A stretch of 64,000 bases of DNA from Anseranas semipalmata (GCA_013399115.1 VXAA01006076.1:170054-234053), one strand, 5' to 3'. Shown: positions 23,917 to 38,960, counted from the stretch's first letter. Made by a program: numbers and translations. Notes: generated by a model not told the origin, from the sequence alone.

Positions 23917-25961
23917 AGGGATAACAACAAAAATTACCAGCATTGACTTCACAGGTTTTGACAACTCATGCTGAGCCACTTTTCCCCAAAGTCTGCCTCC
24001 ATCGTAGATCCATTAACCTGTCTTGCACTTTTCTAACTCAACTAATGACACCATTTAAGGCTTATTTTCTTTCTCTACCCTTCTGTGTAAGCATCTTCTC
24101 CCTTCCAATTCAGTCAAAAAATCACCTTCTTTGCCAAGTCAACAACATTCATTTCCAAGATACTTACCAGAAGAGTTCAAAGTATGTTACTTGAATCAAG
24201 TTCTTTGAAGCTGAGAGATTTACATTCTCTTCCATATATTGTCTACTGCTGAGCAAATTGCTAACACCAGACAGGATTAGAGCAGTAATACTTGGCACAC
24301 TTCAAATTTTGGCCTCTATGCAGACAAAATTCTAAAAGAAAATCTCCCTGTTGCTTGTTATTTACCTTTTGATCAGGAGAATTTTCCTATGATGGCAGCA
24401 TGCATAAATTTGCTTCACTGTTATGGCAAGGAATTTCCTTATTCTCGCTCACAGTAATGAGAATTTATCTTAGAAAGGGCTGCAGGAAAGGATAGTCCCA
24501 TAATTAGCATCTTCTAACACTATAAATTGAAAGGAAAAGGACTGACTAGACAGAGAAAGCAAATTATATTGTTACTTATAATGTCAGCTGTTTCTGGTAA
24601 ATAGGAAAGCTGAAAGCACCTGAACCTTATTGTCTGCAGTCATTCACTTTGCTGCTTCTCCTCTTGCAATTGTTTCTTGTCCTTAGGAAGTCAGTTACCT
24701 ATCCTGAAAAGATCACCTTCTATTACGCTTAATGTGATTTCATACTCAAAAATAATTATTTCATATTTTGGAAAAAATACTTAACTGGTGATGGCAGCAG
24801 GAAAAGCCAAGTGAATTTTTATATATAGTATACTGAAACTAAGCTCTGTAGCTTTCTCACTGAGACCACAGTTGGTCCAATGTTTTTTTCCTGTCCTCGG
24901 TGGATGTTTGCCCTAGGAAAAATCTTCTCCCAGACATGATGCTGCACATAGAGAACAGAAAATACACCCAAGAGCTGCTGCCATCTCATTGACCTAGTTG
25001 GCAGTGCTGGAAGTCATATTGAATTGGATCCACAAGTTCATCAGTCTGTGAAATCATAACAGGGAGAACAGTGGTGGCTTTTTTTTTTTCCTAAGGAATG
25101 ACAGATATTTCTTTTTTTTTTCAATTTACATATATAGAATGATCCAGTACAGGAACTACTCCAGTGATGGTTTACAGGGACAATTTCTCAGCAGAAGGGA
25201 ATGGATCTCTTTCAAGTTCGTCTAAACCTACAAAGAAACATTAAGAGCTGTATCTAGGAATTGAAAGATCAGGAGTCTGCTTTGGGCTCTGCTACAAAAC
25301 TCCTGTCTATACTGGCATCAGGCTCTGATTGCTCATTTCAAGAGAAAAGACAGTAATGCTTATCGGCACCATTGGGGTTCCTGAGCCTTAATTTATTAAT
25401 GGAGTTGACCTGCTTGTTTCAAGTACACCTCCGTCACACCCTCTGACATCTTCTGCAATTTATTGGAAATGGACTCTCTCCATCCAGGGAATTTCATCCT
25501 AGATGGCTGAGACTGCATGGTTATTACACACTGAAAAGAGACTACTCAAGTAGATCCAGGCTATCAAGGTGAAGAAACCATAGTAGGAGAGAATATGGTC
25601 TGCTGCCATGCTTCTCAAGTGCAAAGCTAGGTTATCAGAGGTGAAGGTAAATGTGTCTGTGTTGCAGTTACTCTGCCAGCTCTTAGCAGGACACAAGGAC
25701 TTGAAAATTTTACTAGACAATAAAAGAAAGATAAACAAAGTCCCCTCCTCTTACTCTTCAAGGTCAAGTATTGCTTTCTTAACCCGTTAAATCCCACAGA
25801 AAACTGTATCATAAATACAGTTTCCACTGTCACTTTTCCTCCCCATGTCTCTCTTCTATTACAAATGTGAAGATACAGTTAAGAGGTAAATAACCTGGGG
25901 GAAAAAAAAAATAGACAAAACCCAATACACTGCTGTGTATAGATTCTGGACATTCTACAGA

Positions 25962-26098
25962 CAACAGTCCTGGAGTCTTTTTCCTACTATGTGACTTCAG
26001 CAAAGTCACTTCAGCTCTCTCTGAGCCTGTTTTTTATCTGTAAGTAGGGCAAATGATATATTCCCTTTTTTGAGATTCATATGTGAAATGCGTTTGAT
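25962..26098 (+). repeat. MIR SINE remnant
   Basis: The clearest MIR in the window: CTATGTGACTTCAGCAAAGT (tgtgaccttgggcaagt), CACTTCAGCTCTCTCTGAGC (cacttaacctctctgagc), CTGTTTTTTATCTGTAAGTA (ctcagtttcctcatctgtaaaa), then GGGCAAATGATATATTCCC. Collinear with the forward consensus over about 130 bases. Confidence 0.8.
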
Positions 26099-27739
26099 GA
26101 CAGGTCAGTGGTATTGATCAGAGCATCAAAGAAAAGGTAAGAACACGGCCAAAGAGAAATGGTGGTCTATAACTGGAAGAGTGGCAAATATTTAGAATTT
26201 CAAAATTTGCTTTTACCTGTGAGCTCTTGTTTGCCAGATATATTTCCAGACAATTTTCATTTTATAATGCCATTATAAATTGAATAGAACAGTCTGAATT
26301 TAAGATACTCACGCAAATGGATCTTTATGAACTTGGCATTTTTTTCCCAGAACTTTTCTCATAGATAGTTTTACTCTGATTGCCTCTTTTAAAATAGTAG
26401 AATAGCATGGCTAATGCTTTGATGTATGATGAAACAGAATTTACAAGAATTCCTGAATTCTTGAATATTTTTTAAAGGAAGCAGCAGGAAAAACTATAGC
26501 TTGAAGAAGATGCCGACATAATCAACTATATCTCTTGAATTTCAAAACAGCACTAAACAGAATCTGTGGGGCCTGCATTCTCCTTGGTGTAACCGCAGTG
26601 AGGCACAGAGTGCTGAACATGCAGAATTTGGCCAGAAACATGTTATTGGACAATGCATGTGTTAGTGACTTGGTGAAAGTTTCAGCTTTCCATCAGTGCA
26701 AGGATTACGTACAGTGTGCTCATGTCTATCTGGTAGCAAGGTGCCTAAATGAAAAAAAAAAAAAAAGAAAAAGAATATAGAAATGATGATGTTTCTGTTC
26801 CCTTTTGCTTGAATGTTATTATTGTTAAAGAAGGGTTCAAAACTGTAAAAGAAAGTGGAATACAAAGTTCCAAATTTCACAGCTGGAACATGTATCTCCC
26901 ATGAGCTGATTTGAAACACTACATCTAACATCTCTCTAATTTGGATCCTTTTCAGACCTAAATTCTGTAGCAAGATGCAGGTCGAGCTATACTGATGTCT
27001 AGATTCACTTGCCAGTAAACATGTAAACTAAGCAGAGTTCAAAGTCCAGGTCAGAAACTTTCCATACTCAACTTAAGAAACCCCTTCACTAGCTGTTTGA
27101 GCAAGTCTGAAGATTATTTTGTACGACTGAAGCAGAAGAAAATAGCACAGAGAGATAAAAGGATCATGATGGAGGGATTAGGGTCAACAGGTCGGTTCCC
27201 AATTTTAAGAAAAAGGCTTTAGAAGCAGAGCAGAAAAGGCAAGCCCTGAAGAAAATAATTAGTCAAGAGAAAGTGTTTTTGCTGGATTGTGGGAACAACC
27301 TGAAATGGCTTTCCCTTTGGGACCTCAGTTGCAGAGGCTTTGCCGCCTGCCCCAGAGACTCCCTTACTGTCTTTGGATCATGGGTCTCCACAGCTGCCTT
27401 CTGGGAAACAACTGCTGAAACCAGAGAGCAATGAACAACAGGGAGGAGGAAGGTGACTAAATAGCCTGCTTGCAACAGAGGAAGACATCTTACATAGGGA
27501 ACCACAATGGAGCTCAGCAGATCATATAAATTCAAATCCTGCTACCTTCTGAAAACAGGATATCGAAGAAGATTAAGAAAATAAGTTTCACTGTATGCAA
27601 AGAGATAATGGAGCACTGCACGGGTGGACTGAATGCAGAGGGGATGGAGAAAGGAACAGCCAAGCATTCTTAGCAGCATCTAGAAGGGGAAAGAGAAAAG
27701 TGATATTTCTCGATAAACAGTCACAGACCTGAAGATGCC

Positions 27740-27756
27740 TTTTTTTTTTTTTTTTT
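27740..27756 (+). repeat. (T)17 homopolymer
   Basis: An uninterrupted T run. Confidence 0.95.
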
Positions 27757-28479
27757 CCAAAAGATGTTAAAGTAAAGTGGTCTTTTCCCCCTGTGAGATT
27801 AATTTAAAAAAAATGCAGAAAACCCATGCACATGCCCTTTTGCTGATTGCTTTCAGAGATGGTTCTCAGCAAAGAATAGTTTGGAACAATCTCTCTCTGG
27901 TATGCACCCAAAGTAGTCAATATGTGAAACAGCTTATTGGAGAAAACGGAAAGAGAGGAAAGATCACCCTTCACTTTAGATAGTCCATTTAAATTCCCTG
28001 AACAAATATTTGAATTCTTGCCAGTGTAGCTCCTGGATATATAAATAACTTAGAACAAGTCATAAAATAATATTGGGGGACACAGTAATATTCTGTATCA
28101 TTTGTTTCTTATGTTATGCACTTGAGGAAACAAACTCACAGACATATCTGCCTACATTTCACTCATTATGCATTTTGAAGTTTCAAAATATCACTGCAAA
28201 ATTTCATTGGGTTTCCAAAATGTAAAACTAAAAAATATACCCTCATCTGTCTGAGGCACAGTACATTTGTGCTGTATTAAGAGTATACTCTGTTCAAAAA
28301 AAAGGCATTTTATACAAATGCATAGTTTGTGGCATAAAATTCACAGACCTCCAAGCACACCTTTAAGTGTTTTTTTTACATAGCCTTATTTCCACAGTTG
28401 ATCAAATGAGAAGACAAGATTACATTACTTGACTTTTTCAGATCAGTTTACAGCTGAAAAATGCTTATGAATTTAAACT

Positions 28480-28680
28480 TGCCTCTTTCCTTCTGGGAAC
28501 CCCCTCGCCAATGGTTGTCACCATGAGTCGGAAGGGCTGAGCAGCACCACCACCTTGTGGCGTGGTGCTCCCGACCAACAGGTGGCCAGCCATCAAAACC
28601 CTGCACACCAAGTGCTCCTCTCACTGATGTGGGCTGGGGTGCCCAGAAGACTCTGCCCTCTGTCATGAGCTGGTCCAAAG
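28480..28680. promoter_or_regulatory. GC/CpG-rich patch with two CTCF-like motifs
   Basis: A locally GC-rich stretch with several CpGs in AT-rich surroundings. CCAACAGGTGGCCAG at 28575-28589 resembles the CTCF core on the + strand. CCACCACCTTGTGGC at 28547-28561 resembles it on the - strand. The two point in opposite directions about 14 bases apart. Function is inferred from motif similarity only. Confidence 0.35.
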
Positions 28681-31600
28681 CCCAGTGACATCAATTTGTC
28701 AGTCTGGACATAGAGAAATCCCAAAGGACTGAGCATTACAGCAGGTTCACACATCTCTTGCTAGGAATAAAGGAGATGGTTATCTTTAAAGAAAGAAGTG
28801 AAGATGGTATTTTTATTAGTATCCAAAATGGTAATATACGAGCATCTATAAGCAGTTGGTCCTGTAACAGGCTAGAAAACTTTACAGTGTCTTATGTAGG
28901 GAACCACTGGCTTCTATACTCAAAGCACTCAGTACCAAAGAGCACAGAATATGCGAAAGTTAAGCAGAGGAGGAAATGTGATCAGGGAATCACACACCAA
29001 GAGAAAAAAAATTGACAAGATGTGAATGAAATAATTGATTTCAAAATAAACCATAGACCAAGGCTTAAGTAAGTTCCTGCAAGGGTGTCTCAAACACCTA
29101 AACATTACTATGTTAAAACTTGGGGGTAGAATCTCAAGACTTGTACAAAATCCAAGCCAGAATAAAGATGTTTGCAATCCAAAACCCTCTCTAGCCAAGT
29201 GGGGAGGTCCATGTGTAGTAGCCCACAGGCAATGCTGAACACAGGTACGCGTCTGAGATCCACACCCTCTTCACAGCATAAGAACATGCAACTACGTCCA
29301 AAAGTTCTTTAACAGACATTAGCAACGCTTATCTTTTCTTTTCTTTTTTCTTTTTTTTTAATGTAAATTTTGATCCTCTTACCACCTTACCAAGGGAAAT
29401 ACAGTTACAGAACCCTCTGTTACTCCCCATGTAACTTGCACTCCTTTCTAAATAGGCTTACAAGTTCAGCAGGAAAGACCTAGATGGGGGAATTTACAGG
29501 CCAAGCCATACAAAGGGAGCCGCAGGGAATAGAGCCCAAATTGCAAATAAATCCAAGATCATTGGCATCCTGCTGTTCCACATCCCAAGTAAGGCTGGAT
29601 TCATGAGTGAGGCAACACACTGCAAGGGACTGTTACCAGTGGGACATCTTCCCCAGTGAAGAGGAAAGGTTCTGGATAATCTACTGCCAGGAATATTATA
29701 TGTGGAGCAAAGAAATGCTTACTATTGAATTCCATTTACCTTCTGTTGCCATTCCTACTACCTTTCCTAAGCCTCAACTTTATGACTGTAATCCCTTTCC
29801 CCTGGATAGGCTTTCTTCTTTGTAACACAGCTCCCCACACACCTGGCAGTGAAATTCTGCAAGACAGAGGTCTTCTGTGAGACTGCAGATAGTCAGTCTG
29901 TTTCAGAGCATGGTGGCATGCCAGATTAATTGTTTTCAAGGGCACTACAGACAAGTTCAACACAGATTTTTGGCTGGATTTAACCAACCCAGTTGACAGT
30001 CTACATTATAATACACATTAATAATAAGAGTAAGTCTCCCATTTTGCTAAGAATACAGCAAATGTCACAGGGCTGGTCACTGTATGATGAACTAGATAAG
30101 AGAATTAGTCCTATGTGCATTTCAGAGAGCAATCAAGAGGATATGGGGGTCACAAAGAGAATTTATTCCACAGTTGGGATCAAGAGCCAGTCATCTCAAG
30201 TTGCAACCAACAAGGTCAACCTATTCTGAACTCCACAAATCAGATTAAGTGAGGGCAGCAGAAAAAATAAGCTGAGATAATTCCAACTGAGCAGCAGGCC
30301 ATAACCTAAGCTTGTCATGGCCTCTTGCTATTTAAAAGAAGAATATGCAAACAGAAGATAAAGCAAATCAAATCAAGGTACAAAATACCTCTCTGCACAA
30401 CTGAACTGGTTTAACTCTGTATTGTAAATTGAACTGGACTGTGTGTACTTAAAGGACACCAGAAGGAGAAACATTCATTCTGGTCACAGAAGCAGAAATG
30501 GAGAAATCAGAAGAGAGTCCACATCAGATTGACTTTATATCAGACTGACTTTGTGACAGGAATGAGAAGGATTTAATGACAGTAAAAGGCAATGTGAGTC
30601 GTCATCTCACCAATTTCCAAATGGTAACCGAGGTCATGTCTAGTCAGTGTGTGAATAAGATAAGCCAGTTAAGAAAATGGATGAAGCTTCTGTCACTGGT
30701 GCTCTGCTGCTTGAGGCAGCGCTCACCTCACGATGGCGAAATTAGAGAAGAGGCTGTTTTCTGGTCTGATCTCAGAAGCAGAGGGCTAGTGATTGAGATG
30801 AGGGGTGTAGATGACTGGTCAAACTGCAATCTGCCTTTTTCTCTTGGCAGCCTCAAGAAGGGTGGCTGCCTTGCCAGGCTTTTCCTTTTCACATCCACAA
30901 TTCATACTGCACATCTGAAGTCTACTATATCTCACTCTTTCAACAGGCATGTTTTACTCCACAGTTTCTACTGTATGAAAAGCCCAGAAAGTATTTCTGC
31001 TGAGAAGACGATCTAATGAGACACTCAGCAAAGTTCTCTGGAGAGCTGAGAAAGAGTGACAACCCAGTGAAATGAAGGGTTGCCACACGTCTACAAAATA
31101 AAGAGTCAGGCACATCAATCTTTTGCTATCAAAACACTCTCTCATACATACAAATTTCTCCACTTGCTTTTGTGAAGCTGTTTCAGTGAAGCATGATAAA
31201 TGCTAGAGAGTAAATGAGGATAACAGAAGGGACTAGGTGGTGAATTCAGATGGTGCAAAGCACATATATAATTCACAAAGGCCCAATGGAACAATCTGAT
31301 TGGAATCTGGCTGCAGTGCAGGCTGCAAATAACTAACCTGAGAGATTGATATTGTGGATGTAGCTATATAACTGCTGTAGCTTTATTTTCCCCATTCTGC
31401 ATCCTTAACATTAAGGAAAGACTGAATGCCTTACTATTTTGTAGGCAGAATGGATGCAGCCTCTTACAAAATATATACTTTATTTATTTTGCTTCAGAGG
31501 CTTGCCTTCAGCTAGCCAAAAAGCTGTTTCAGCTGGAAGCACATAGTCAGCTACCAGTGTCAGAAAAACCTCAGTTTAATGTTTACGAATAAACAGCATC

Positions 31601-32225
31601 TCTAGCACACTGAGCAGACGCAGCTCTGAGCATAGCAAGACACGTGTTAAATCATCAGACCCACTTTCCTCAGCACCTGGCTGTTCCTTGGAGGTTTTAG
31701 CATCCAGCTGTGGATTGGACCAGCCCTCCTTTACCTTATAAGCTGTGATGAATTCCCCTGAAGTACAGTCTGGCTTCTGGCCAGTAATGCTCTGCAGTTC
31801 TACAATTTAATTGCACTCCTCCAATGTTTGGGGACTAAATTACAAATGTCTAAAGAGATAACTACAGATAAGTCAACTAAGCGGATCCCAATGCACTCCC
31901 ATTCAGAAGGCAGGCTGTGGGGAGAAAATGTTACAGAGCTAAACAACTGAAAGACAGAGAAACAAGAGAACATTGCTGAGTAATAGTGAAATTGATGTGC
32001 TTTACATAGTCCTTTTACATACATATATACACATGCATATATATGAATACATAAGTATAAACAAATATGAATTTATACACACAGTTAGAAAAGGAATAAC
32101 AGGAAAAGTTTCCGCTCATCCCAAACAAAAGAAAGGTAAGTCTAATTCAGGCATTTTTTTTCATATACATCACTTTCTTGAAGATTAAAGTATCATTGTA
32201 TTTGCAGTATCTTTTATTAGTTTTG

Positions 32226-32302
32226 AAAAAAAAAAAAAAAAAAGGAATTACTGGGGAGTCAGCTATTCTCTGGTTTGAAAACAAACAAACAAACAAAAAA
32301 AA
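32226..32302 (+). repeat. (A)18 run and (CAAA)n microsatellite
   Basis: An A run at 32226-32243, then four ACAA-type units and an A run at 32279-32302. Confidence 0.9.
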
Positions 32303-33847
32303 CCCAGCAGCTTTTTACACAAGCTCTCCAATGCTGTGTCTATAGCTGTATCAAAGAAGAGTTTTACAGCAATATAAGCCCTTATTTATAAACTGTGGCT
32401 GTTACAACAGATGGAGAAATCATGCAGAGCTAGAAACACATAATTGCTATAAGTAGTTATGCACAAAGCCAAACTTTATTAATTCAACACTAACCTTGCA
32501 GCCCAGAGGATATAGAATAACTTCTGTCCCTGTGTGTCCTGACACTGGGTCATTCTCAAGTTGTTAAAGAAACACTATGAGGAAAACACAGAGCCAAATG
32601 TTCTCCAGCAATTCTCTCACACCTCAACAGCTCAAGTCAAGCTAAAGAGGGAAAATTCTCTGTAGTTCTATGTTTGTGTGGTAAGCACACTTACACCATC
32701 CCATGGGTGATGCTGAAGGATCCCAGCTGGGCAGGGATGAGAGAGAACCCGAAGTCATCCCAGCCACTGTGCAGAATGAGAACAACTCAGCACACAGGCA
32801 GTAGTCATCCCAGGCCAGAAAAAGCAGCATCGTCCTCCACTCCTCCCCTCAAATTTGCTCTGCTGTTCTTGTAAGACAGGTTAAGGGATACGAAGGTGGA
32901 GGAGTTGGCAAGCGCTCAGAGATCCTGCCTCAGGAGCCATATGGCTTCCATGACCTTCATAACACCTATGGAAATATTAATGGAAAATAGACATTTAAAG
33001 TAATTTTTATTCCCAATGCACCCTAGACTCTGGGCATTTCTGAAGTAACATCTTTAGGAGGAAGAGGCAGAAGTTATGTAAAACCTACAATTATTTCTTT
33101 TTAAACACACTGTAATGAAATATTGCTGAGCAAATCAACCATCCCTGACTCACCTCCATAGACAGACACCAATTTCCTGCCTCCACAAAACAGGCAGTGA
33201 CAAGCTCCATCGTTAAATCACTCAAGCAAGAAGCATTTCCACAGTTTCTGTTTGGAATCTGTTTCTTGACAGTCAGTCTAAATTCCCCTTTTCCTCTGCT
33301 TCATCCCACCATGTGAAGGCCCACCCTTCAAGGCCACCTCTGTCTCTTCACTGTTGTTCTCAGATCACTTCGCCTTAGTCACCACCTCTACCAGGTGGTT
33401 GAGAAGAACAGCCCTGATCAAAGAGAGCTCCCACTCCCTTTCCCAGCCACTGTGGAGAAGACAGGCTTCCTTTCTAACATGTGTCATCTATAATTTCAGC
33501 CTGAATAGGAGCAGATTTATTTCTCTGTTCCTACAATTGACAACTCCCTTTAAGGAGGAATCCAATCTTTTCTTTCCAAGTCAGCATGTAACCCAGACAT
33601 GGTCTGCAGCATCTTCACAGTTATTTTTGTGCCAGAAAAGGATTAGGCTGGGTGCAGCACCCTACAATATATTCCAGCAAACACAGAGAGAGGGGGCAGA
33701 ACCAACAAGCTCTGAAACAGAAGCCTCTGACTCCTCTTAGCATTAACTCGAGCCTAGGGTCAATGGTACTTTTGTCACTCTCATGATTGAGGAACCTGGG
33801 TGCCCTCAACTGTTGTGCACTACTTTAGTGCTTCCCAGTGAGATAGG

Positions 33848-33930
33848 AACTACTAATATCCCTCTTTTAGAAATGAGCAACCAAGGCAAAGAGAGTGAGA
33901 TTTCTCCATGAAACTGAATGTTGGTTTCTT
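33848..33930 (-). repeat. possible MIR SINE remnant
   Basis: ACTAATATCCCTCTTTTAGA, then AATGAGCAACCAAGGCAAAG and AGAGTGAGATTT, follow the reverse-complement MIR (ttatccccattttacagatgaggaaactgaggcacagagagg). Short and diverged. Confidence 0.45.
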
Positions 33931-36900
33931 TACCCTTAATGAAGCGTAAGTGGAGTTAAAGTCTAAGTGCTTCCACCACAGAGTCCTAAATAGTTAAGTC
34001 TTATTTTATGAATGCAGTGCCCATGAAAACACAAAACAAACCAGCCGCTCCCCTCTCCCCTCACACTGAAATGATTAACCAAAGAGGAGAAGGCTTGTGT
34101 ACAAAGGAGAGCGCATATTGTGCTCTTCTTTGATTAAAGTGCAGATCTGAAGCAGTTCAGACTGGAAATAGGGTCTTAAAAGGAAATCTAAAGATTAAGG
34201 CTAAACCCATAACAAGGGATTGTTAAAAGCAAACTGGTAAGTAAGAAAGCATGCATATGAATTGCCTGAAGCATGGGAACTTTTTTATTTCCTATATTCC
34301 CACCTGTTTAGAAGCTTTCCCATCTCCTACCTCTTCAGCTTTTGCAGTGTATTTTCTATTTAATCAGTCCTGAAATGTTACATCCTCCCAGGTCTTCTAA
34401 AATAACTTTTCAGTTCTTAATATAACCCTTCATTTCAAACACTTGAGCTGGGTACTGGTACCAGGAACACTAAATCAACCCAGTACCAGTCTGGTGTTCA
34501 CAGCTGTAGAAACTGGAAAACTATTGGTTGTGGTTTTAGATTACATCCTCATTTGAAATGACAGTACTGCAAAGTTAAAGTAAAACCATGTTTCTTCTAC
34601 AAAATGTCTAGGAATCTGAGCAAAGTTGGTGACACTTAGTTGTTGGGAAGATGTCTGCAGAACTGGCAGCAGGAATAAATAACCCAGTCCTGGCAAAGAG
34701 GATAAGACTTATAAATTTATATTGTTGGTCATCATTCATTGCTGTCTGGCCAAGCAGTGGTTTCACAATGAAATGACCATACGCTAACCGGGATGTCAAG
34801 CACAAGTGGAGCAAGTGCTTCATAGCTTACTGCTGATGCCAGGCTTTCATTGCTCAGAAACTGCTCTGGTGGAGATAGGCCTCTCCACTCAACAGGAGAT
34901 CCAACTGCACATAGGGTCCTTGCACACAGAACTACCAGTTTCAGCAAGATCATGCCTCAACTTGTACTTCTTAAAGGTGTTGTCTTCTCCTTTACAACCT
35001 TCACCCTCTGCATCTTTTCTCCCTCCTACCTTCTTCCTGCCTCCTATCCTCTGCACACCCTGACCTCCTTCTCAGGTATCAAAGCACCATTCAAGACAAC
35101 AGCTTATTTTGCTGACATTCCCAGTTTATCACTTCCTCTGGTGTTGCAGCTCCAAGACTGTTTTTCTCCACCAGACAGAAAGAGGTCTGTTAGACCAAAG
35201 GTTGTTTTTGCAGAAGCAGTGTAACTGGTACGTTTATCTCACCAGGGGAAATGCCTCCAAAGTCTGATTTCCATAAAGCTTTCAAAGTGAATCCTAGGTA
35301 ACCCTCCTCAACTGTAGCAGCTCTGTGATACAGTCAAGGGTGGAAACCATCCAAGCAAAATTAAATAGGAGCTGTTTGAGAATACTTTTCTTTTCTTTCT
35401 TTTTTATATATACAGTAGCATTTAGACATATATTCAACAGAAGTAAATACTAAAGGAAAGTAGCTGATAAGCCTGTAAACTGACAACCCTGAAGGCATCC
35501 CAAATAACAAGCTATCTTTAACTCCTGGCTCAGAGCAGCACCACTTGCAGAAAAAAAAAGATTGTGTAAGGGGGTTTAGAATTTGTTTCATACCAAGTTT
35601 GAACTAAAGCTCCAGACCCAAGTATCCTGAAATGTTGTGTTCACAGCTTCTTGTTAGTATGAGCAATAGAGAGAAAGGAGTGTCCTCTCTAATCTGAACA
35701 CTTGTGCAAAAACCAAGGATGAACTGAAGAGCCACAGTAGAGCTTGGTGGTTGGTGACTTCTGTCCCTGCAGAATCAATCAAGTATTCAAGGAGTTAAAA
35801 GACTTTCAAGCTGTCTTTACTGCTGCCTATTGGCACTTAGCAGCAAGAGCACTGAACCGAGAGTAAGAAATGTCCAGAGCAGCTTTACAGAGTCATTGAT
35901 GAAGTACTAGTTTCTCAACACAAGCAGCTATTCAGCTTAAAATACGCTTGGAAATGCAGTGTGAATCCCATAAAACTGACTTCTACCAGGAGATATCCCA
36001 TGTAAACTGGACAGAAATAAGCTGCCTGGTGTGGATCCTGGGAATCTGTTCAACTAAAACAGCTGCTGTTGTGATGAAGTCTCAGTACTTCACTGAAGGG
36101 CTTACATTGATCACTTACCCAAACTTGTCAATAAATGTAGAACATACTAAAACGAAAATCTTGTGCTGTCCTATTTATTAGCATTTAATTCAGATTCCCA
36201 TTATAGCCAAACCTGCCACACTATTTGACTTTCTCCAGCATTTTCTGGATGATATATAATGCTAGCCTTTTCTCACTCAGAAGTTGTTATTAGCAAAGCC
36301 AGGCTGAAAGAGCTAAAATACTGGATCTTGCCTTGTGTAGAAAAACAAGTGCATTCATGGTCATGGGCTTCCTGATTGTATTCTGAGACTTGCCACAATT
36401 TCCAATACTATCAGCATAACTATCAGAACAATTGCCCGATTGTTCTTTGGATGGGAAATACTGCTACTTTGTTTAAAACAAGGGTAAGATCTACCATTCT
36501 TCCTTAAAATTTCAAACCAGATGTTTGGTGTATATGCTCTAATTAAATTAAATGTACAGTATAGACATAATGACCATTTCAGTCTATCCAAAGCAGGTTG
36601 CACAGTCAGGAATACAAAATAGATCACATCTATTGTATTGTCATTGCAGCCTTCACTGTAAACCCTCCCTCTCTCCCCCAGCTCCTCCAGGTAAGAAAGG
36701 AATGAGGATCAAAACAGCTGGCAATAACAGCACCTCTGGAAGAAAGCTCCCAGCCAAAACTGGTTAAGAAATTTGCAGTTTGACCATCTCTGTATCAGCA
36801 GAGCACTCTAATATAGCAAGCTAGCATCAGGGAATCTGATTATTTTCTAACTCACCTATACACATGGATTATCACAGAAGGAGCCACATCTAGGTAGACT

Positions 36901-38910
36901 GGGCTGTGTAATGCTGCTGGATAGAATAACATCGGAATCAAAATGGTCTGGAAAAGATTGATCCACTGAAATTGATGCAGAGAGTCTGAGAAGCATGGGC
37001 ATTCACAAGCTGGTCCTGCTCAAGGCTAAGGAAACTTATGTTCTGAATTTCAGAGATTCTTAATTTCTTAAGTACCTATGGTATGCATGTATTCAAAATG
37101 CTTTAGAAACGTGAGTTCTCACAGACACTCATTGTCATTAAAGATCAGGCCATTGCTGTTACCCTGCATTAAAAATAGTGCTTCCTGCAGTTCTAATTGC
37201 TGGTCCTGACTATGCCTAAATTGAGAAAATTTCAAAGTTTGTTTTTTTGTTCATGCTAGAAGTATGTTTTGAAGGTCAGTGGAATATCTATGGCCTCTTT
37301 TATACACTAATTGCCACAAATCACCATGTGTCATCTTAATTATAAAAGCATCTTCAAGGAACATGCTACAAAGCAGCAATTCTAATTACTTACTCTGCAT
37401 GTTCTCTGAAGGGAGTTTACGAGGAGAAAAACGCAATTCAAAAAGCTGGTTGATAAAGTCATTCCCTCCAATTACTTCCAAAGAAACCATTATCCTTTGG
37501 GTGCAGCAGGTGCTAAACAGGGACAGGAATTTGTTTTTCCTACATACACCCATACCATCTGCCCAGAGCACACTGGAACATTTCCATGAATGTCCCTGCA
37601 GGATCTCTACTAGTGCACTGACACTGAAGTCACAGAAAGGATTTTTCATGCACTTCACACAGAAGTGCTGGCAATAAGGCATATATTTTCATCGCTTGCC
37701 TAACTGAAGCAATACAAAAGGTCAGAGCAAGCAGCCAAACCAATAGGGTTTGGATGGAGCCCTTGCCAAAGGAAAAGAAAAACTTTAAAATGAGACGGAA
37801 AGATTATTGCCAGTCTTTGTGAGATTGACCAATTACATAATCAGAGGTGGAAAAACTGCAGAATACCTCTCTATGCAAAACGAACAACCTCTGGCCTAAA
37901 AAAATGTAATTGGCATTAACACAGAGTGATCATTGCTCAGCCACCTTAGTGACACATTAGTCAGCATAAGCTATCCACAGGCTAAGCCAAAAATGGAGTT
38001 GTGTTATACCACATCACCATGTAAAAGCCAATAGTTTGTCTGTAAATCACCATTATGGTTAAGAGATAATGGTATACTTCTTTGTTCTTCATGTAGTATA
38101 CCACTCATATTTAATTTCAGATTCAGCAACTAAATACGTCAGTGGCTTACAACAGTAATAACTAAGGTTTTATATATGGTTCCTTCTGTGGGTTTCTCCT
38201 CTTCCTTCAAAAGCATTACTTCTTCCACTGCAGTTACGGCCAGAAGCCAGCCTAAGCCCTGCAAACATCAATATCACGTCTGGAACGCACTCTTTTTTCA
38301 CCGACAGAACAAAAAAATCCAAACAAACAACCACAAAACTACCAAGAGTAAAGAAGAAATAAAATTAATTTTCTGATTCAAATTCCCACTTATGCCACAC
38401 TTTTCTCCATGGCAGAAATAAAACACCTGAGCATTCTGACAACACACATTACTAAAACAGGCTACAGCTGCCAAATTGAAATGACAGAGGAAACTGGTTT
38501 TTAATATCAGAGGGTTCAATCGTCACAGAGACAAAGGGAAAAATCCTGAGGGCACAAAGTGAAAACAGAAAACCAGCTCCAGATAGTGGCTACTAAATGA
38601 AAACTGTTACCAGTTTGGATTCTTTACATTTACTAGCATCTCTCTAAAATACGCAGATATTAGCTAGGACATATCAGTTATGATATGGAGGAAAGGTATT
38701 TCTCTGCAGCTCTTGCCTGGCATTGCACTGTTTGATGTAGTGTGCATATGCCAAACTGGGTAACATTAACGAAGAACCTGTGATCTCTCCATCCTTCTCC
38801 CTGCCCATCTTCACTAACTTTGAAGTTTCACTTTCACCTACTCTTACTTCATTTATGAGGAGGTAAGGGTGGATACAAAACTACGTGAATAATTGTCATA
38901 GGTTAAAAAG

Positions 38911-38960
38911 ATAAAATAAAATAAAAATAAAAATAAAATAAAATAAAATAAAATAAAATA
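38911..38960 (+). repeat. (AAAAT)n microsatellite
   Basis: About nine to ten units of ATAAA or ATAAAA over 50 bases. Likely polymorphic in length. Confidence 0.95.

Noticed and set aside
30576..31016. 146-codon ATG-initiated open frame
   Set aside because: No recognisable domain and no splice or promoter context; probably chance.
32083..32135. Exon-like segment ending AAAG|GTAAGT
   Set aside because: The donor is good, but the acceptor lacks a pyrimidine tract and the peptide is short and low-complexity.
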